A stretch of DNA of 64,000 nt from Polyporus tsugae (taxonomy: Eukaryota; Basidiomycota; Agaricomycetes; Polyporales; Polyporaceae): contig JAHRBS010000007.1 of NCBI GenBank assembly GCA_024305745.1, positions 3,844,001 to 3,908,000 on the forward strand, read 5' to 3'. Shown in pieces: positions 35,009-47,000 of the stretch. Position 1 is the stretch's first letter. Every line of letters starts with the position of its first letter. A program made the position numbers and the translations under genes. The notes under the pieces are model-generated. The model made no database searches and was not told where the DNA came from. It worked only from the letters and a program-made list of their open reading frames with translations.

Positions 35009-36315
35009 TCACGTATTTGGTGAGGTGGAGGCCGGTACGGCGCCGGACTTCGCTTTTGACTTGGAGTTCTTGCTGCCCTTCGGCCGACCGCGGGGGCGCT
35101 TGACGGGCTGACCGTCCGCGCCGAGCTCCTCACCCGGTCGTTTCGTCCCTGTGACGGTGTTGGCGGCTTCGGCTTGTAATCGAAGCGCCTTGAGGTATCT
35201 GTAGACGCAGCGCGCGATGTCAGCACCAGGACATGGTGGCGCGACGACAACCGGAGCAGCATGTCAGCGCGCGTTGAGATAGGGAGATGGCAGATGACAA
35301 TGGACGCACTCGGCGGATTTCTCTTCGAGCGTCGATTGGAGGCTCGGGAGTGGCGGCTGGCCGAGCTCTTGCCGTAGGCGATCTACATCATGCTTCGCGA
35401 CGGTATATTCCCCTTCGGTGATGCTCTTGATTTTCGTTTGGAGATCGGTGACTCTGGGTGTACGAAGAAACGCATATAGTCAATCTCTCCAAGACCGGAG
35501 AAGGCGGCGGCAGGAAGAGTGCGCACTCTTTGCTGAGTGTCGCCTCGGCAAGGTCGGCCTGGTTCGGAAATGATGGTGGTTAGGGAGAGGATGCCGGATG
35601 TAGTAGTATCAAAGGGTCACGAACATTATCCCTATCTTCGTTGACCTGTAGCCAGCCGCCGTCAAAATGGAGGACGGAAATCGAAGGATGACGCGAGCAT
35701 ATGATTAAAAACAGTACGCACCTCGCGCAGACAGTTCAGTAATCGTGACCGCTCGCTGTCAAGCCTGACCCGACATAGCCGTGAGTCCCCTCGAGCCATC
35801 CGACGCATGGCACCCTAACGCGGAAGCAATTGGACATACTTGTTCTTTTGCTCCTTCAAGTCTTGAATAGCCTTGTTCTTCTGTTCCAGCGCGGCATGCG
35901 CGGAGAGTATGTGTGCGGTGTGGAGCTGTAATGTCAATGCGTGTTTCCTTCACGGACCGAACGCCATCCCATGTGGTTTCAAGACGAGAACGAGGTAACC
36001 CGAGCGCCGTCGAACAAGATCCATCGTCGTGGTGGAGGAATGGAGAGTAGTGGAAGCCCAGTTCCAGCCGGAAAGGAGGAAAGGAGCGTAGAGCGGTCGC
36101 AGGAGGTATCCGATGGAAGGTTGCACGGACGTTAGTATGCGGACGTGTAGCAGATAGGAGAACTGAACAGACTTGAGCTCTGCGGTCTTTGCGAGGTGCA
36201 CGAGGTTCTTGGTCCAGTCGCCGGTCGCGAGGATGGGGTTATGGGCTGCGGAGACAGAGGCAGAGGCAGAGGAGGACGAGGCATGGGCGGACGAGCCCGC
36301 GGTTGTGGTCGCCAT
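35009..36315 (-). CDS. Coiled-coil protein with C-terminal AT-hook
   Basis: Seven exons on the minus strand: 36315..36173, 35947..35840, 35764..35722, 35645..35625, 35558..35527, 35453..35310 and 35198..35009, giving 226 aa with phases fitting throughout. The N-terminus MATTTAGSS...HNPILATGDWTKNLVHLAKT leads into a long coiled coil (LEQKNKAIQDLKEQKNKLDS, VNEDRDNADLAEATLSKE). The C-terminus has a basic AT-hook, KRPRGRPKGSKNSK (about residues 195-208), which binds the minor groove of AT-rich DNA. This suggests a chromatin-associated nuclear protein. Exons 4 and 5 are only 21 and 32 nt. The first intron (225 nt) has an unusual GTCTGT donor. An upstream in-frame ATG at 36411 would add 32 residues. 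Function unknown. Confidence 0.75.
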
Positions 36316-37675
36316 CGATTTGTCGACGAAATGCGAAAAGACGGCAGTGGGGGTTTCTGGGGGAGGTGTCTTCCAGCCAGTCCTCCGGGAACTGGTCCCG
36401 TCTATTTCCACAACTCTCCCACACTTTTCTCCCTCCTGATTGGCTCACTCCCGCAATTTCGGTTTTGCCCGGATCCAATACCAATCTTGTTCAAGTTTGC
36501 CCTTAATTACTTGTCGCTCAGACTCGCTCTCCCAGTGAGCTCGATGCCCTCGTTACTTATATTCCAGAGTATCTTCACTAACTCAGGCTTGTCCATCCCG
36601 GCGTCGCATGCTCCCACAAGCTGCAATCGCATCGGATTCATGTTGTTCTAGACCGATCTAGACACAACACCCAACCTTTCTGTGGTCCTGGTGCCGGCGG
36701 TCGCTTACTCCCTTTGGCAGGCTGGGATGGTACGGCCGGTGATTACTAGTAATGTTCCCAGATCTCGACTGTAGTATGTGGTTGTATCCTCAGTCCTGAT
36801 ACCTCCTTACGGTCCAGAGCGAGACTGTGCCCTCAGTCGGCCTGTGGACGATGGCGAATATGTCTTCAAATCGGTCACATACGACCCGTAACTCCAACAT
36901 GTTTGCCTGGGAGGAACTCTGGGCGCCCGTCTCAACTTCTCAAGTCTGGACTTCGATTCAATTTGCACGACCAAAGATCAAAGTCAAGTCCACCACGAGT
37001 ACATGGCTTATCTTCTAAGTACGGCTTCTCGAAATGGTCTCGTCTAGGCCTGCTGATCGACCTTCGAGTCCTGACCAGGACCGGTACCTCGAGCCTCAGT
37101 CGCGGTACACCCGGCCAATCGCCAAAATACGGCTCGAGTTTGTCTTTCCTCGGTCTCATCTTCCCTCAGCCCTCCTTATCCACAGTCTACAGACGTCATT
37201 GAACCAGGATGCTTTCGTCCGTGTCCTCCGAAGTGCCGCGCCTTCCCGTGCGGTACCGACCCGGGACCAACCATCGCGGGCTCTCCCGTCTGCTTCCCAA
37301 GTCCTCCCGAGAAGTCGATTGCGGATCTCGAGCGTTGTGTCCGACGCGTTTGTCAAGAGCGCGCATTCGTCGGGCGTTGCGGTCACGGTGAGTGCGCATT
37401 ACCGATCGTGTTCGGAGGATCGGATTCTGCACAGCAACGCATTCCGAATTATTTTCAATCATATGCCGAGTTATGCCGAGTCATGCGCAGCTATGGACCA
37501 CAGGACGCAGAGGTGGTCCGGGACATCACATATGTTGCATGCGCACTTGACTGATTGGCCGTCATCGCATTGCATCATAATTCTCGTTCAGCAATCTCGA
37601 ACGCAATGACTTTCCGAGTCTAGGATCGTTCGCTATCACGATTCATCTGTTACACATGCATTCAATTCACGTCCT
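36316..37675. other. Intergenic region, no supported gene
   Basis: Short overlapping frames only. Contains the promoter side of the AT-hook gene. Nothing else recognised. Confidence 0.35.
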
Positions 37676-37684
37676 CCACCACTA

Positions 37685-38030
37685 GGAGAGATCCATCTCG
37701 GACTCAGTACCAGCCTGCGCACCCGCTTGATTACCGTTATAGGACCAGTGTTGGGATGGGTGCGGCTGAGGGGTGTAGGACTGGATGGCATTTCTTCATC
37801 CTGGTCCTCTTCATCCTTGTTGTTGTCATCACCGGTGGCCCGAGCGACCATGAGATCGAGACGGCGCCCTTCGGTTGTCATGGGTCGCCGCCGCTGGGCT
37901 TCCGGACTAGACGTCGACAGCAAACTGAGAGACGATCCAAAAGGGTCACCGTCGGAGAACGATGGGTTCGCAGCCTGGCTAGGCCTTGGCGTGACACGGG
38001 GGACATTCTGTAGGGCGTTCAATGCAGGGC
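37685..38030 (-). pseudogene. C-terminal gene remnant, acidic and disordered
   Basis: On the minus strand a polar frame (NVPRVTPRPSQAANPSFSDG, then RATGDDNNKDEEDQDEEMPS) runs to about 37775. The natural-looking end, QPHPSQHWSYNGNQAGAQAG then TESEMDLS and TAG, is in a different frame with no intron signal between. This suggests a frameshifted remnant of a gene encoding a disordered tail. No upstream exon found. The rest of 38031-38703 shows no gene. Confidence 0.3.
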
Positions 38031-38703
38031 CCTACAATCCGCCAACGGCTGGACTACAATAACATACAGTGTCTTGCGTGGTATATTGTAGGTCCCTACA
38101 AAGCCCGATGGCGTCCTGTTGGACCCCGTGGGGTGCTTGCGATGCCCTACGAAGGCTGCAGACCCCTACCAAAACTGTATGTAGTCTTCAACAATTCCGC
38201 AACCCAGTTTGCTGATGTAGCGAAGTCACGCGGGCCGGGTTTCATTTTGAACGTGGCAATCGGATCCAGCTGGAAGTGATCATCGACTCCAAGTCGAATC
38301 CGTATTGTGGCTGCGTCCGGAATCTGTTTGCCTTCAAGTTCCTCGGGTGCGTTCAATTCAATACGAGTTGAGGACCCCACAGGATGTCATCATCTGGGGT
38401 AATATTCACCACATGTCTTTGGCCAGCGCCCTGCTCGTCTTATAACTTTCGGCATCACAACCGACTTCCGGTGTATAATGTGCAATGAGATCGAGATGTC
38501 TGGAGGTGCGTTGGTCATAAGTAGTACTAGTAGATGAATGGGCGTAAGTACAGTGTATATATGGGCGCCTGTTCCAGACGCTTTGCGGCACTCTCACGGT
38601 CCTCCGAGTCAACTTGTTTCTCCCATCCACAACCTGGTTCCTCTCGCAGGTTCCCCCAGCGCATCGGCCTCCTTGTTCAACCATCCAACTCGTAAACTTT
38701 ATA

Positions 38704-40148
38704 ATGCTCGCCCATGAACCCAGTCTTGTGGTCGATTCAGCAAGAGCTGCGTCACCTGCTGAACCGATATCCGCGCCGCTTGAACCGTCTACACTGCGGA
38801 AGCAGGTATCTCAACGCCACTAAATCGCTACTTCTCAGACAGAGGACTGACGACACCATCTCCATTAAGCTTCCAGCAGACCTGAAGACTTGGAGAGGTC
38901 CCTCCGGCAAGGAGAAGACCTACGAGCCCACGGAAGCAATCTGGAAGGTCCTCGGCCCTTTCTTCGCAGAGCGTGGTTACACCCTATGGCAGCATCAGTA
39001 CTTTTTCATGACCGCTGCGTCCAAGGCTGGCGTGGTGCCGAACGGCTACATGTACGCTAGCCCTTATCGTGCCTTCACAGAAGTGTCGGGCAGCATCCAG
39101 GGAGTTCTGGCATACGAGTATCGAGCAAGTAGTCCCCCCGTAGTACTGTAGCCAGCACCAAATATTGACGCACGCTCACAGAACGCCCTTACCCGAGCCG
39201 CTCGCGCGTCTGACGGACGGGACGTGGTCCTCAGGGTGCTGGCGATTGGCGAGGAAGGAAGGGAGCATGTAGACCTGCTCGAGACGTTCGCCAGGGGGTC
39301 GTACAGCCTTATCAGCTCAAATCATACTTTGCCATTGTTGGATTTGATAGACCTCGACGACATCACGTTTGGCGTTTTCCCCAAGGTCGGATATTCGTGT
39401 TCAGAGGTGTATAATACTTGGGCGGAATCATCCGTTGGCGACATTCTGGACATGATCGCGCAGTGCTTGGAGGTATGAATGTTACCAACATGCGCGATCT
39501 CGAGAAGCAACTAACGTTCAACCGACAGGCTCTCGTCTTCTTGCATCACTCTGGCGTTGCCCATAGGGTAAGCAGTTCCGTTTCAAACCCTTTTTTTCTT
39601 TCTAACAGGCGGGACACCAGGACGCGTTCAAGGATAACTTTCTCATCCAGTGGATACCCGAGTCGCTCCGTATTGACTACGATGCGCCTTCCTCCCGACC
39701 TCGCGTGTACATGAACGACTTCGAGCTCGCAATCCGGTTTCCTTTGGACAGTCCCCAGGAGGAACGCGTATGCGTAGGACGGCCGTATGGCGGGTCACTT
39801 CCAGGTCCTAGCGGGCGTCCTATGCCCCCGGAAGTCCTTTCAGGGAAGCCTTATGACCCCTTCAAGTTGGATGTCTGGCAACTCGGGACGAGTATCAATG
39901 ACTTCAAGGTACCCTCCATCACCCGTGTCGCTTCCGCGCTGCTCACCCAATCTGTGCAATAAATTTTATCCCAGAGCACCATCCCAGCGATCGACGCAGT
40001 GTTGGTCTCGATGGTGGACCCAGACCCCACCACACGACCCACTGCGTACGAGGCGATGAAGGCTCTCCTAGACGCTATTGGCGCTGTACCACCGGTATCC
40101 CTCATTATTGAGCCTGATCTGGTGCCGCTGCAAATGGTGATGCTTTGA
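38704..40148 (+). CDS. Protein kinase-like protein
   Basis: Six exons, 38704..38805, 38843..39139, 39182..39472, 39529..39567, 39621..39908 and 39975..40148, give 396 aa. Kinase-fold landmarks are the RASDGRDVVLRVLAIGEEG core (VLRV in the ATP-lysine strand region has no clear Lys), HTLPLLDLIDLDDITFGVFP (hinge strand), HHSGVAHRD followed by AFKDN (catalytic HRD with Lys247 and Asn249), MNDFELAIRFP (DFG variant DFE), RPMPPEVLSGKPYDPFKLDV (APE-like motif and F-helix), and TTRPTAYEA near the end. Many basidiomycetes carry such divergent, low-conservation kinases; activity is uncertain because the glycine loop and DFG are altered. The first intron would be only 37 nt. An alternative start at 38714 reads straight through into exon 2. 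Confidence 0.75.
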
Positions 40149-40279
40149 AATATTCCTATCGCCCAAGCATCTGTACCATACGTTTTGGTCCGAGAATCAT
40201 AATGGACCGCGTCCACATGGGAAACGGAGAGGTTTTGTAACTTGGTTCCCAAAACGCACGCAGTTCGCAGCCTCGAGGC

Positions 40280-40660
40280 TTGCGATCCCCGGATTATCCT
40301 TATTCACATTTCCAGATCCCAAACCTTTCGGAAGAAATGGCTGTTCTGGGACTTTATGAACGAGTCAACGACAAGAATGGCATTCCAACACGTCTATATC
40401 TGTGTATCTGGTTTGCAGGTACATGTATGTGTGGTCCAGATCCGCCTACGGTCCATCTGACTGAGTCCGAGTACACCGTGCATGCACGACTTCTAGTCTT
40501 GTTGGATGGGGTATGGACGGCACTAGGAAGGGTCCCAATTATGTTCCACTGGGGTCGCAACCGAGTTCCTGTTGTGCGTCCCTCGTGGAAACGCGTTGAC
40601 TCGGAGTCGTTAGAGATAGACTCTTGCCTTTCGATGCCATGTCTCTGTGTGAACCGTTGA
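40280..40660 (+). CDS. Hypothetical ORF
   Basis: A 126-codon open frame (EEMAVLGLYERVNDKNGIPT, then HARLLVLLDGVWTALGRVPI and a Cys-rich end). It is stop-free without introns but shows no known domain, and a second open frame overlaps its first half. It may be a small gene or chance, and is kept at low confidence. Confidence 0.25.
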   Translation: MRSPDYPYSHFQIPNLSEEMAVLGLYERVNDKNGIPTRLYLCIWFAGTCMCGPDPPTVHLTESEYTVHARLLVLLDGVWTALGRVPIMFHWGRNRVPVVRPSWKRVDSESLEIDSCLSMPCLCVNR

Positions 40661-40679
40661 TGTCGCTTCCGTCTGGTAG

Positions 40680-40687
40680 TATAAAAA
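40680..40687 (+). promoter_or_regulatory. TATA box upstream of the 40.8 kb gene
   Basis: TATAAAAA, about 150 bp before the ATG at 40837, with a pyrimidine-rich stretch between. Position fits a core promoter. Confidence 0.4.
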
Positions 40688-40836
40688 CATTAAGCACAAG
40701 CTCTTCTGCTTCAGGCTCGACGCAACTGTCTCTCCGCGTTGTATTGGGGACTCCTTGAGCCTCAGATTGTACCCTGTTCACTACACGACCATTCCGCACC
40801 GCGGTCTACCGATTTACGTCAGGACCGGCGGCTACA

Positions 40837-41482
40837 ATGCAAGCCAACTCTTCAAATTCACAATGGTTCGCATACGAGAACTCGCAGCAGCAACAGCCTG
40901 TGAAGGCGCAGAAATGGAAGCTTGGTCCCGCCGTATGTCTACGCTCCTTCTATGCACGACAGAGGAGATCACACGACTAACCACTGCCGATGCTACCAGG
41001 GATATCGCTACAGAGTCGTCGTGGACAATGTGGTTTACGTTGGACATGCGATCTAGACGATCGAAAGCTCTGGAGGGGTGAGTCCTAATAACATCGAGTG
41101 GGCGGTGTATCCACCTGGGGCTGACCGAACCCACATGCGGCTCGTGCAGGAGGTCTTCCGCTTGCTGTTCCTGGATAATGTAATCAGGGACTTCCCTCGC
41201 GTGAACTGTGTGCTCACCCAGTAAGATTGCCTTCGCATGATATGCTTGCACGCATTTCATAGCTCATGTATGTGGTTATCTTCATGTCAATAGGGAGGCA
41301 GTCACCAGAGCCCCTCCCCCGACGCCGACCGGAAATGACGCGGACGCCCGCGCACCGGCTCTCCCGAGTTACCCTGGACAAGGTCGCCGTACCCGGTGAG
41401 CCTTCTGCGATTATACGTATCTCCGTCGGCCCTCCTAACGTTCCTTATACTTAGGGCTCGGCCGTATTTGAACCAGTCATGA
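40837..41482 (+). CDS. Small hypothetical protein with an in-frame TAG or alternative acceptor
   Basis: Four exons with perfect phases: 40837..40932, 41000..41220, 41294..41395 and 41455..41482 (introns with GTATGT/GTAAGA/GTGAGC donors and a CTAAC branch). The protein starts MQANSSNSQWFAYENSQQQQ. Exon 2 reads GYRYRVVVDNVVYVGHAI, then TAG at 41054-41056, then continues in the same frame TIESSGGVSPNNIEWAVYPP and on to VIRDFPRVNCVLTQ, a Pro-rich exon 3 and the end ARPYLNQS. The gene is therefore either a nonsense allele, or spliced to the acceptor that this TAG itself provides (intron 40933..41056, phase 0), which gives an intact 129-aa protein. Function unknown. The coding character of exons 2-4 is clear from splice-phase agreement. 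Confidence 0.6.
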
Positions 41483-41720
41483 TAGCCGGTTGTCTCCCTG
41501 GATGTGTGAAGGTCATTCTCATCATAGAAAATCCGTTGTAATGTTTACAATGTCCTGTGTAAGGTGGCAACTTGCGTGTGAACTGTAACAATAACAATGA
41601 GCTGCTTAGTGTGACTACATACATCTATCTTACCATTGTATGCGTCCAGTCATGCGCAGTCCACACGGGCGGAGGCCAGAAGGAAGAGCGTTGATATGCT
41701 ATGACATAGTACAGGGTCCC

Positions 41721-43260
41721 CTATGCTAGCTTTACAGTCTATAGGTGGTGCGATCAGCCACTTTACCCAAGAATATACGCACTACCAGGTGACGTGCCTT
41801 TACGTAGAGCGAATCAACGACCTTCCCGACCCGCTCCAGCGTGTCGATCGGTGCACCGTATGTCCTCTGGAAAGGATAACGTTCAGTAAGCCGTGCGTCA
41901 ACAGCTGAACAGGGAATACGTACATCTGCTTCGGGCTCGTCGAAGATGAGCAGGCACTCCCTACTCTGGTCGAGCACACCATGGAAGACCTTGTCGAGGA
42001 ACGTCTGGGACAGCTTCAGCTCGACCGCCTGTCGTCCCTGCCCGACCTGCCGTGTGATGTACTCGATCTCGACGACCGAGTACGGTTCGACGATGCGGAG
42101 GAGGTTCTTCTACTCGAGCAATGTGTCGTACAATACGGAGAGATGTATCCTGATGGTAGTGCCTGGCGAGAGCTCTGGTTAATGTGGAACGGGGCTAAGC
42201 ACACAGTCATGCGAACGAGGAAACTGGGATTATCGTACCCTGCTGATAGTCCTTCAGGGCCTTTTCGAAGTCGACGAGATTCCACTTCTGGTGTGCACGC
42301 CCGATGGCGCGCATGCTCTCGACATCCCAGAGTTGGGCGTACTTCGATGCGAGCTTGATTGAGAGCAATGATCTGACGTCTTCGGGATATTGGACAGAAC
42401 GACTTCGGTTAGTAATGGGCATGATAATAACGCCAGGTAGACATACCTGGTTGAGCATGACCTTGCAGAGGAGGAGCATGTATTTCAGAGTGCCGAGTGC
42501 ACCTCGGTGGTCCTGCGTGCTCAGGTTCTCGAACGTCTCGTAGAAGTAGGTGTATGCGGTGGTGTAATCCTTGTCTTCTGGCTTGGAGTTGCGGTGGACA
42601 GTATATTTAGCCGCGGTGCGTGAGCAAGTGAATGCAGCCTGGAATAACAGAAGACGATGGTCAGGATCGCGTCCGCAAAATAATTCATACAAGCGGATGT
42701 ATGGCGGACCTTTGCTCGGTAGACACGACTCTCCAAAAGGTGAACTTCCGTGAGGACGAGTTTGTCGTCTCGCCGCTTGAGTTCAATCAGCGCAGGTGCT
42801 GGTTTGGATTGCTGCGTGTCGAGCTGTCTGTGGAGCGGAACTGTTTGTCAATGATGAACGAGTGGGGTGGAACCGTGGATCTCACAAGCCGACCAGTCGG
42901 GTCGCAAGGCTGTGTGTTTCAGGAATATCCGCTTTGCTCGTTTCGCCCACTCTGTTTTCCTGTAAGACATCAATGTAGAAGAGTCAGCGGAGAGGGCAAA
43001 ATGGGACGTACTGGGCTTAGCGATCTTTGCCTTTGCGGTGGAGGAAACAAATGAATGGCACAGAGTGATGACTTCTGCTACACCCTTGGCATTGCTGAAA
43101 GGTGAAAGTGAATATAATTACCTGCAGGAGAGGCTGGGCACAAACGGGCACACTTCTGGTCCCGATACAGCTCCCCAAGCTTCACAAGTGCGGCCTCCCG
43201 GTCGCGGAGCACTGCCTTCTTTTCTTCCACTGCAGCATGTTCGCCGATAGATGATGCCTG
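41721..43260 (-). pseudogene. RPN6: Decayed copy of proteasome lid subunit RPN6 (PSMD11)
   Basis: The minus strand carries successive RPN6 blocks in the right order: REAALVKLGELYRDQK, NAKGVAEVITLCHSFVSSTA, EWAKRAKRIFLKH, VLTEVHLLESRVYR, AAFTCSRTAAKY, ALGTLKYMLLCKVMLNQ, PEDVRSLLSIKLASKYAQ, LVDFEKALKDYQQ, NLLRIVEPYSVVEIEYITRQ, KLSQTFLDKVFHGVLDQ, CLLIFDEPEAD, ERVGKVVDSLY and a short terminal exon ending TVKLA. Introns are retained, so it arose by DNA duplication. Damage: about 27 codons are missing between the second and third blocks, a frameshift follows FLKH (CACAC, about 42910), a few codons are missing before ELKRRDDK, and an in-frame TAG lies at 42110-42112. The functional RPN6 must be elsewhere; the proteasome lid needs it. 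Confidence 0.85.
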
Positions 43261-44066
43261 GGTGATGCTGGTATCGCGTTTTCAGTTCACCTATCCGTTG
43301 CCACCGTCCATCTCTCCGTGCCGTCGGATAGCCACGACAGTAACGAAGACATATCACACCGCCAGCGCCCCGCTACATGGCCAGCAAGCAGCCGACTAGA
43401 CTGAGCCGAGTGGGATTAACTTCACCATAGTTGTCGTGGGCGTGGTCGACGTCTGCGCTGTGAGAAGCTTGACGTCCTGCGAAGCGCGATGTCCGTTTGG
43501 AAAAGCACATTGGACTACCACAAGGAGATCGCGATCTATTCAGGGCCAAGGTCGCATTCGGTTGCATGGAGATAAGTGCGCGCATATAGCCGACGCAATT
43601 GCCAACTCACCAACAACCAGCACCATCCACAACGTCCACCACCATCCCTGCTTGTCGTCTGCCCTTCTTTGCGCTCTGTGCTAGGACCGACCGCTGCTCG
43701 GAGGTTGTGGGTGGCCCACAAACGCTCCGCCCCGAGAAAAGCGCCTGCGACTGTAGGCGACATAGATGACGCTTCGGCTCGGCCGACAGCGCCGCGCGTC
43801 GGGCTCGGCAGATCTGAGTCCTCGTCGTGGATGTCCGTAGCGACATCCAGTCAGACCGACATCGTGGCCACCAGCCGAGGGGAGCAAGTGCGGTGTGTGG
43901 TGCGCCCGGTCGGAACGCGGGAGACGATGATGACACACCGTGGCTGATACTAAGAGGTCTGTCAGCTTTGCAAACTCCCTTGACTCCGCCCCCTCTCCCT
44001 CAAACCTCCGTCATCTCCCGCTACCACCCTCGACCGACGCCTGGCCGTCTCCATCTCTTCTCGACC
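43261..44066. other. Intergenic region upstream of the flippase gene
   Basis: No gene supported. It contains the shared upstream regions of the RPN6 relic and the P4-ATPase gene. The frame of the flippase is open upstream of its ATG to about 43827, but this part has no family features. Confidence 0.4.
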
Positions 44067-47000
44067 ATGCCGTCCAAGCTCGGCGCATGGTATGCCAAGC
44101 TCGCCGACTTCAACGTCGAGTCCCTCTTCTCCCAGCGCAAGCAGCTCGGCCCCCCACGCACCGTCTACGTCAACCACCCTCTGCCCGACGACTATTACGA
44201 CCCCAAGAAGAAGCACAGAACGGTCCTCAAACAACATGTCTACGCAACAAACCAGGTCATCACATCCAAGTACACCGTCCTCACCTTCCTCCCCCGCAAC
44301 CTCCTCGAGCAGTTCCGCCGGATAGCCAACATCTTCTTCCTCACCATCGCCATCCTCCAGTTCTTCTCCATCTTCTCTACCGTCTCCAAGGGGCTCGTCA
44401 TCCTCCCCCTCCTCATCGTCCTCACCATCACCGCCCTCAAGGACGGCTATGAGGACATCAAGCGGCACCAGTCGGACCGGAGCGTCAACAACTCCCGGGT
44501 GCGGGTCTTGGCCGGCGGCGAGTTCAGGAACGAGAACGCCATGGCGAGCAAGTCCAAGACGTTCGTCCGCGGCCTGATCCCCAAGTCAAAGAAGCGGTCG
44601 AGGAAGGAGAACGCCGTGCGCCCCGAGGGCGTTCACACGGACGGCGCGGACCTCGAGGCGATCCCTACGGTGACGGTCGAGGGTGGGACGGACATCGAGG
44701 ATGGTGAGCCTCTCGAGGAGGTCGGGAACCTCTTTCACCACCACGGACGGTCGGGGCGGCCGCACTGGAGGATGACGAACTGGGAGGATGTACGCGTGGG
44801 CGACATGGTGCGGATCAAAGAGGACGAGTCATTCCCGGCGGACATGCTGATCTGCTCGACGTCGGAGGATGAGAACGTCGCGTACGTGGAGACGAAGAAC
44901 CTGGACGGGGAGACGAACCTCAAGAGCCGGAGCGCGTGCCCGCCACTGACACGGCTCGACTCGGCGCGTGCGTGCGCGAGCAAGCAGAACGCGTTCCACG
45001 TCGAGTGCGACCGGCCGGACACCAATCTGTACAAGGTGAACGCGGCGGTTGTGACGCCGGACGGGAAGAAGCACGCGGTCGACACAAGCATGGTTCTTCT
45101 GCGTGGGACGGTGCTTCGGAATACTCGATGGGTGATTGGCGTGGTGCTGTTCACTGGGATAGACACGAAGATTGTGCTGAACTCGGGCGCGACGCCGAGC
45201 AAGCGCAGCCGGGTGGAACGGCAAATGAATCCACAGGTGTATGTCTGCCTGCGTCATTTTGGCTCTTTGTTCACACTGACGGTCACACCCTGCGCAGGTT
45301 CATCAATCTCATGATCCTCGCCATCATGGCCATCGTGTGCGGCATTGTCGACTCTGTGCTTGAGCAACGGAACTACCCCCTCGGCGCGCCGTGGTTGTAC
45401 GGGGACAATCAGAGCGACGACAACCCCCAGATCAACGGGCTGATAACGGCGGTATTCGCGCTGATCACGTTCCAGAACATAGTGCCCATCTCTCTCTACA
45501 TTTCTATCGAGGTTGTGCGGACATGCCAGGCGCTGTTCATCTACTTCGACCGCGAGATGTTCTACGAGAAGACGGAGCAGCCGACACTAGCGCGCTCTTG
45601 GAACCTGTCCGACGACCTGGGCCAGATCGAGTACATCTTCTCGGACAAGACGGGCACACTTACGCAGAACTTGATGGTCTTCCGCCAGTGCACGATTGCA
45701 CGGCGCGTCTACCAGGGGGACAAGAAGGACGGCTCCGAAGACCCTGCATTAACCCCCGCCCTCATCGACATCGCCTCGGTCTCCCCACCCGCGAAGTCCT
45801 CCCCCGAATCCTCTGTGGTGTCGTCCCTGGATGCCCCGTTGAACAGGGACAAGCTAGCGGCAGCGAAGGCGGAGGAGGTACACGCTCACTTCAGCGACGC
45901 CCACCTCCAGGCGGACATCGCAGCGGCGCAGGCAGCGGTTGTGGGCACGCCGGAAGACGCTCACGGACGGATGCTGAACGGGTTCTGGACGGTACTCGCG
46001 CTGTGCCACACTGCGCTTGTCTCGGTTGACCCACATACGGGTGCGATTCAGTACAAGGCGCAGAGCCCGGACGAGGCGGCGCTGGTGCAGGCTGCGGCGG
46101 ACGTCGGGTTTGTGTTTCGGGGCCGAGACCGCGAGGTGCTCACCGTAGAGACGCCGTTCGCCCACGGGATGGAGAGGTTCGAATTGCTGAACATCCTAGA
46201 CTTCACGAGCGCACGGAAACGGATGAGCGTGATCGTGCGGAAGCTCGCGAGCAAGGGCGAGGAGGACGACGGGAGGGACGGGAAGATGTACGTGCTGTGC
46301 AAGGGCGCGGACAATGTCATCATGGAGCGGCTGAGTCCCGGGCAGGACGCGTTCATGCGGACGACGGAGGACCACTTGGCGGAGTTCGCGAGCGAAGGGC
46401 TGAGGACGCTCACTTTGGCTTACAAGGTCGTCCCGGGTGCGTGCACAGTTCCTCTTGGAGATAGGTAAAGCTGACTAGTGCCTATGCACACATCCAGAGG
46501 ACGAGTACGAGGGTTGGGCTGCTCGATACCATGCGGCGAGCATATCTTTGGATGAACGGGAAGAGAAGATCGAGGCCGTGTCGGACGAGATCGAGCAGGG
46601 TCTTCGCTTGCTCGGCGCGACTGCCATCGAGGACCGCTTGCAGGACGGTGTGCCTGAGACCATCGCCGATCTGAAGGAAGCGGACATCAAGGTCTGGGTT
46701 CTCACCGGAGACAAGCTTGAGACTGCAATCGGTATGCTTGGTTTCCCGGCCTTGATAAATGTTGTATGAGAGGCAAACGAGAGGCAAACGCTAACGCATA
46801 GTATCACAGCGATCGGTCACAGCACGAACCTCATCGGCCGCGACGACAACATCATTATCATCCGTGGAGGGGGCGAAGGCTCGGTCCCCGTGTACGCGCA
46901 GATGCTGAACGCGGTCGAGGAGTTCTTCCCGAAGAGCGGCATTCTGCAGGACGACGGCGTCGCAGTCGACGAGCTCCCACGGGACTCGAACGGGTACCCG

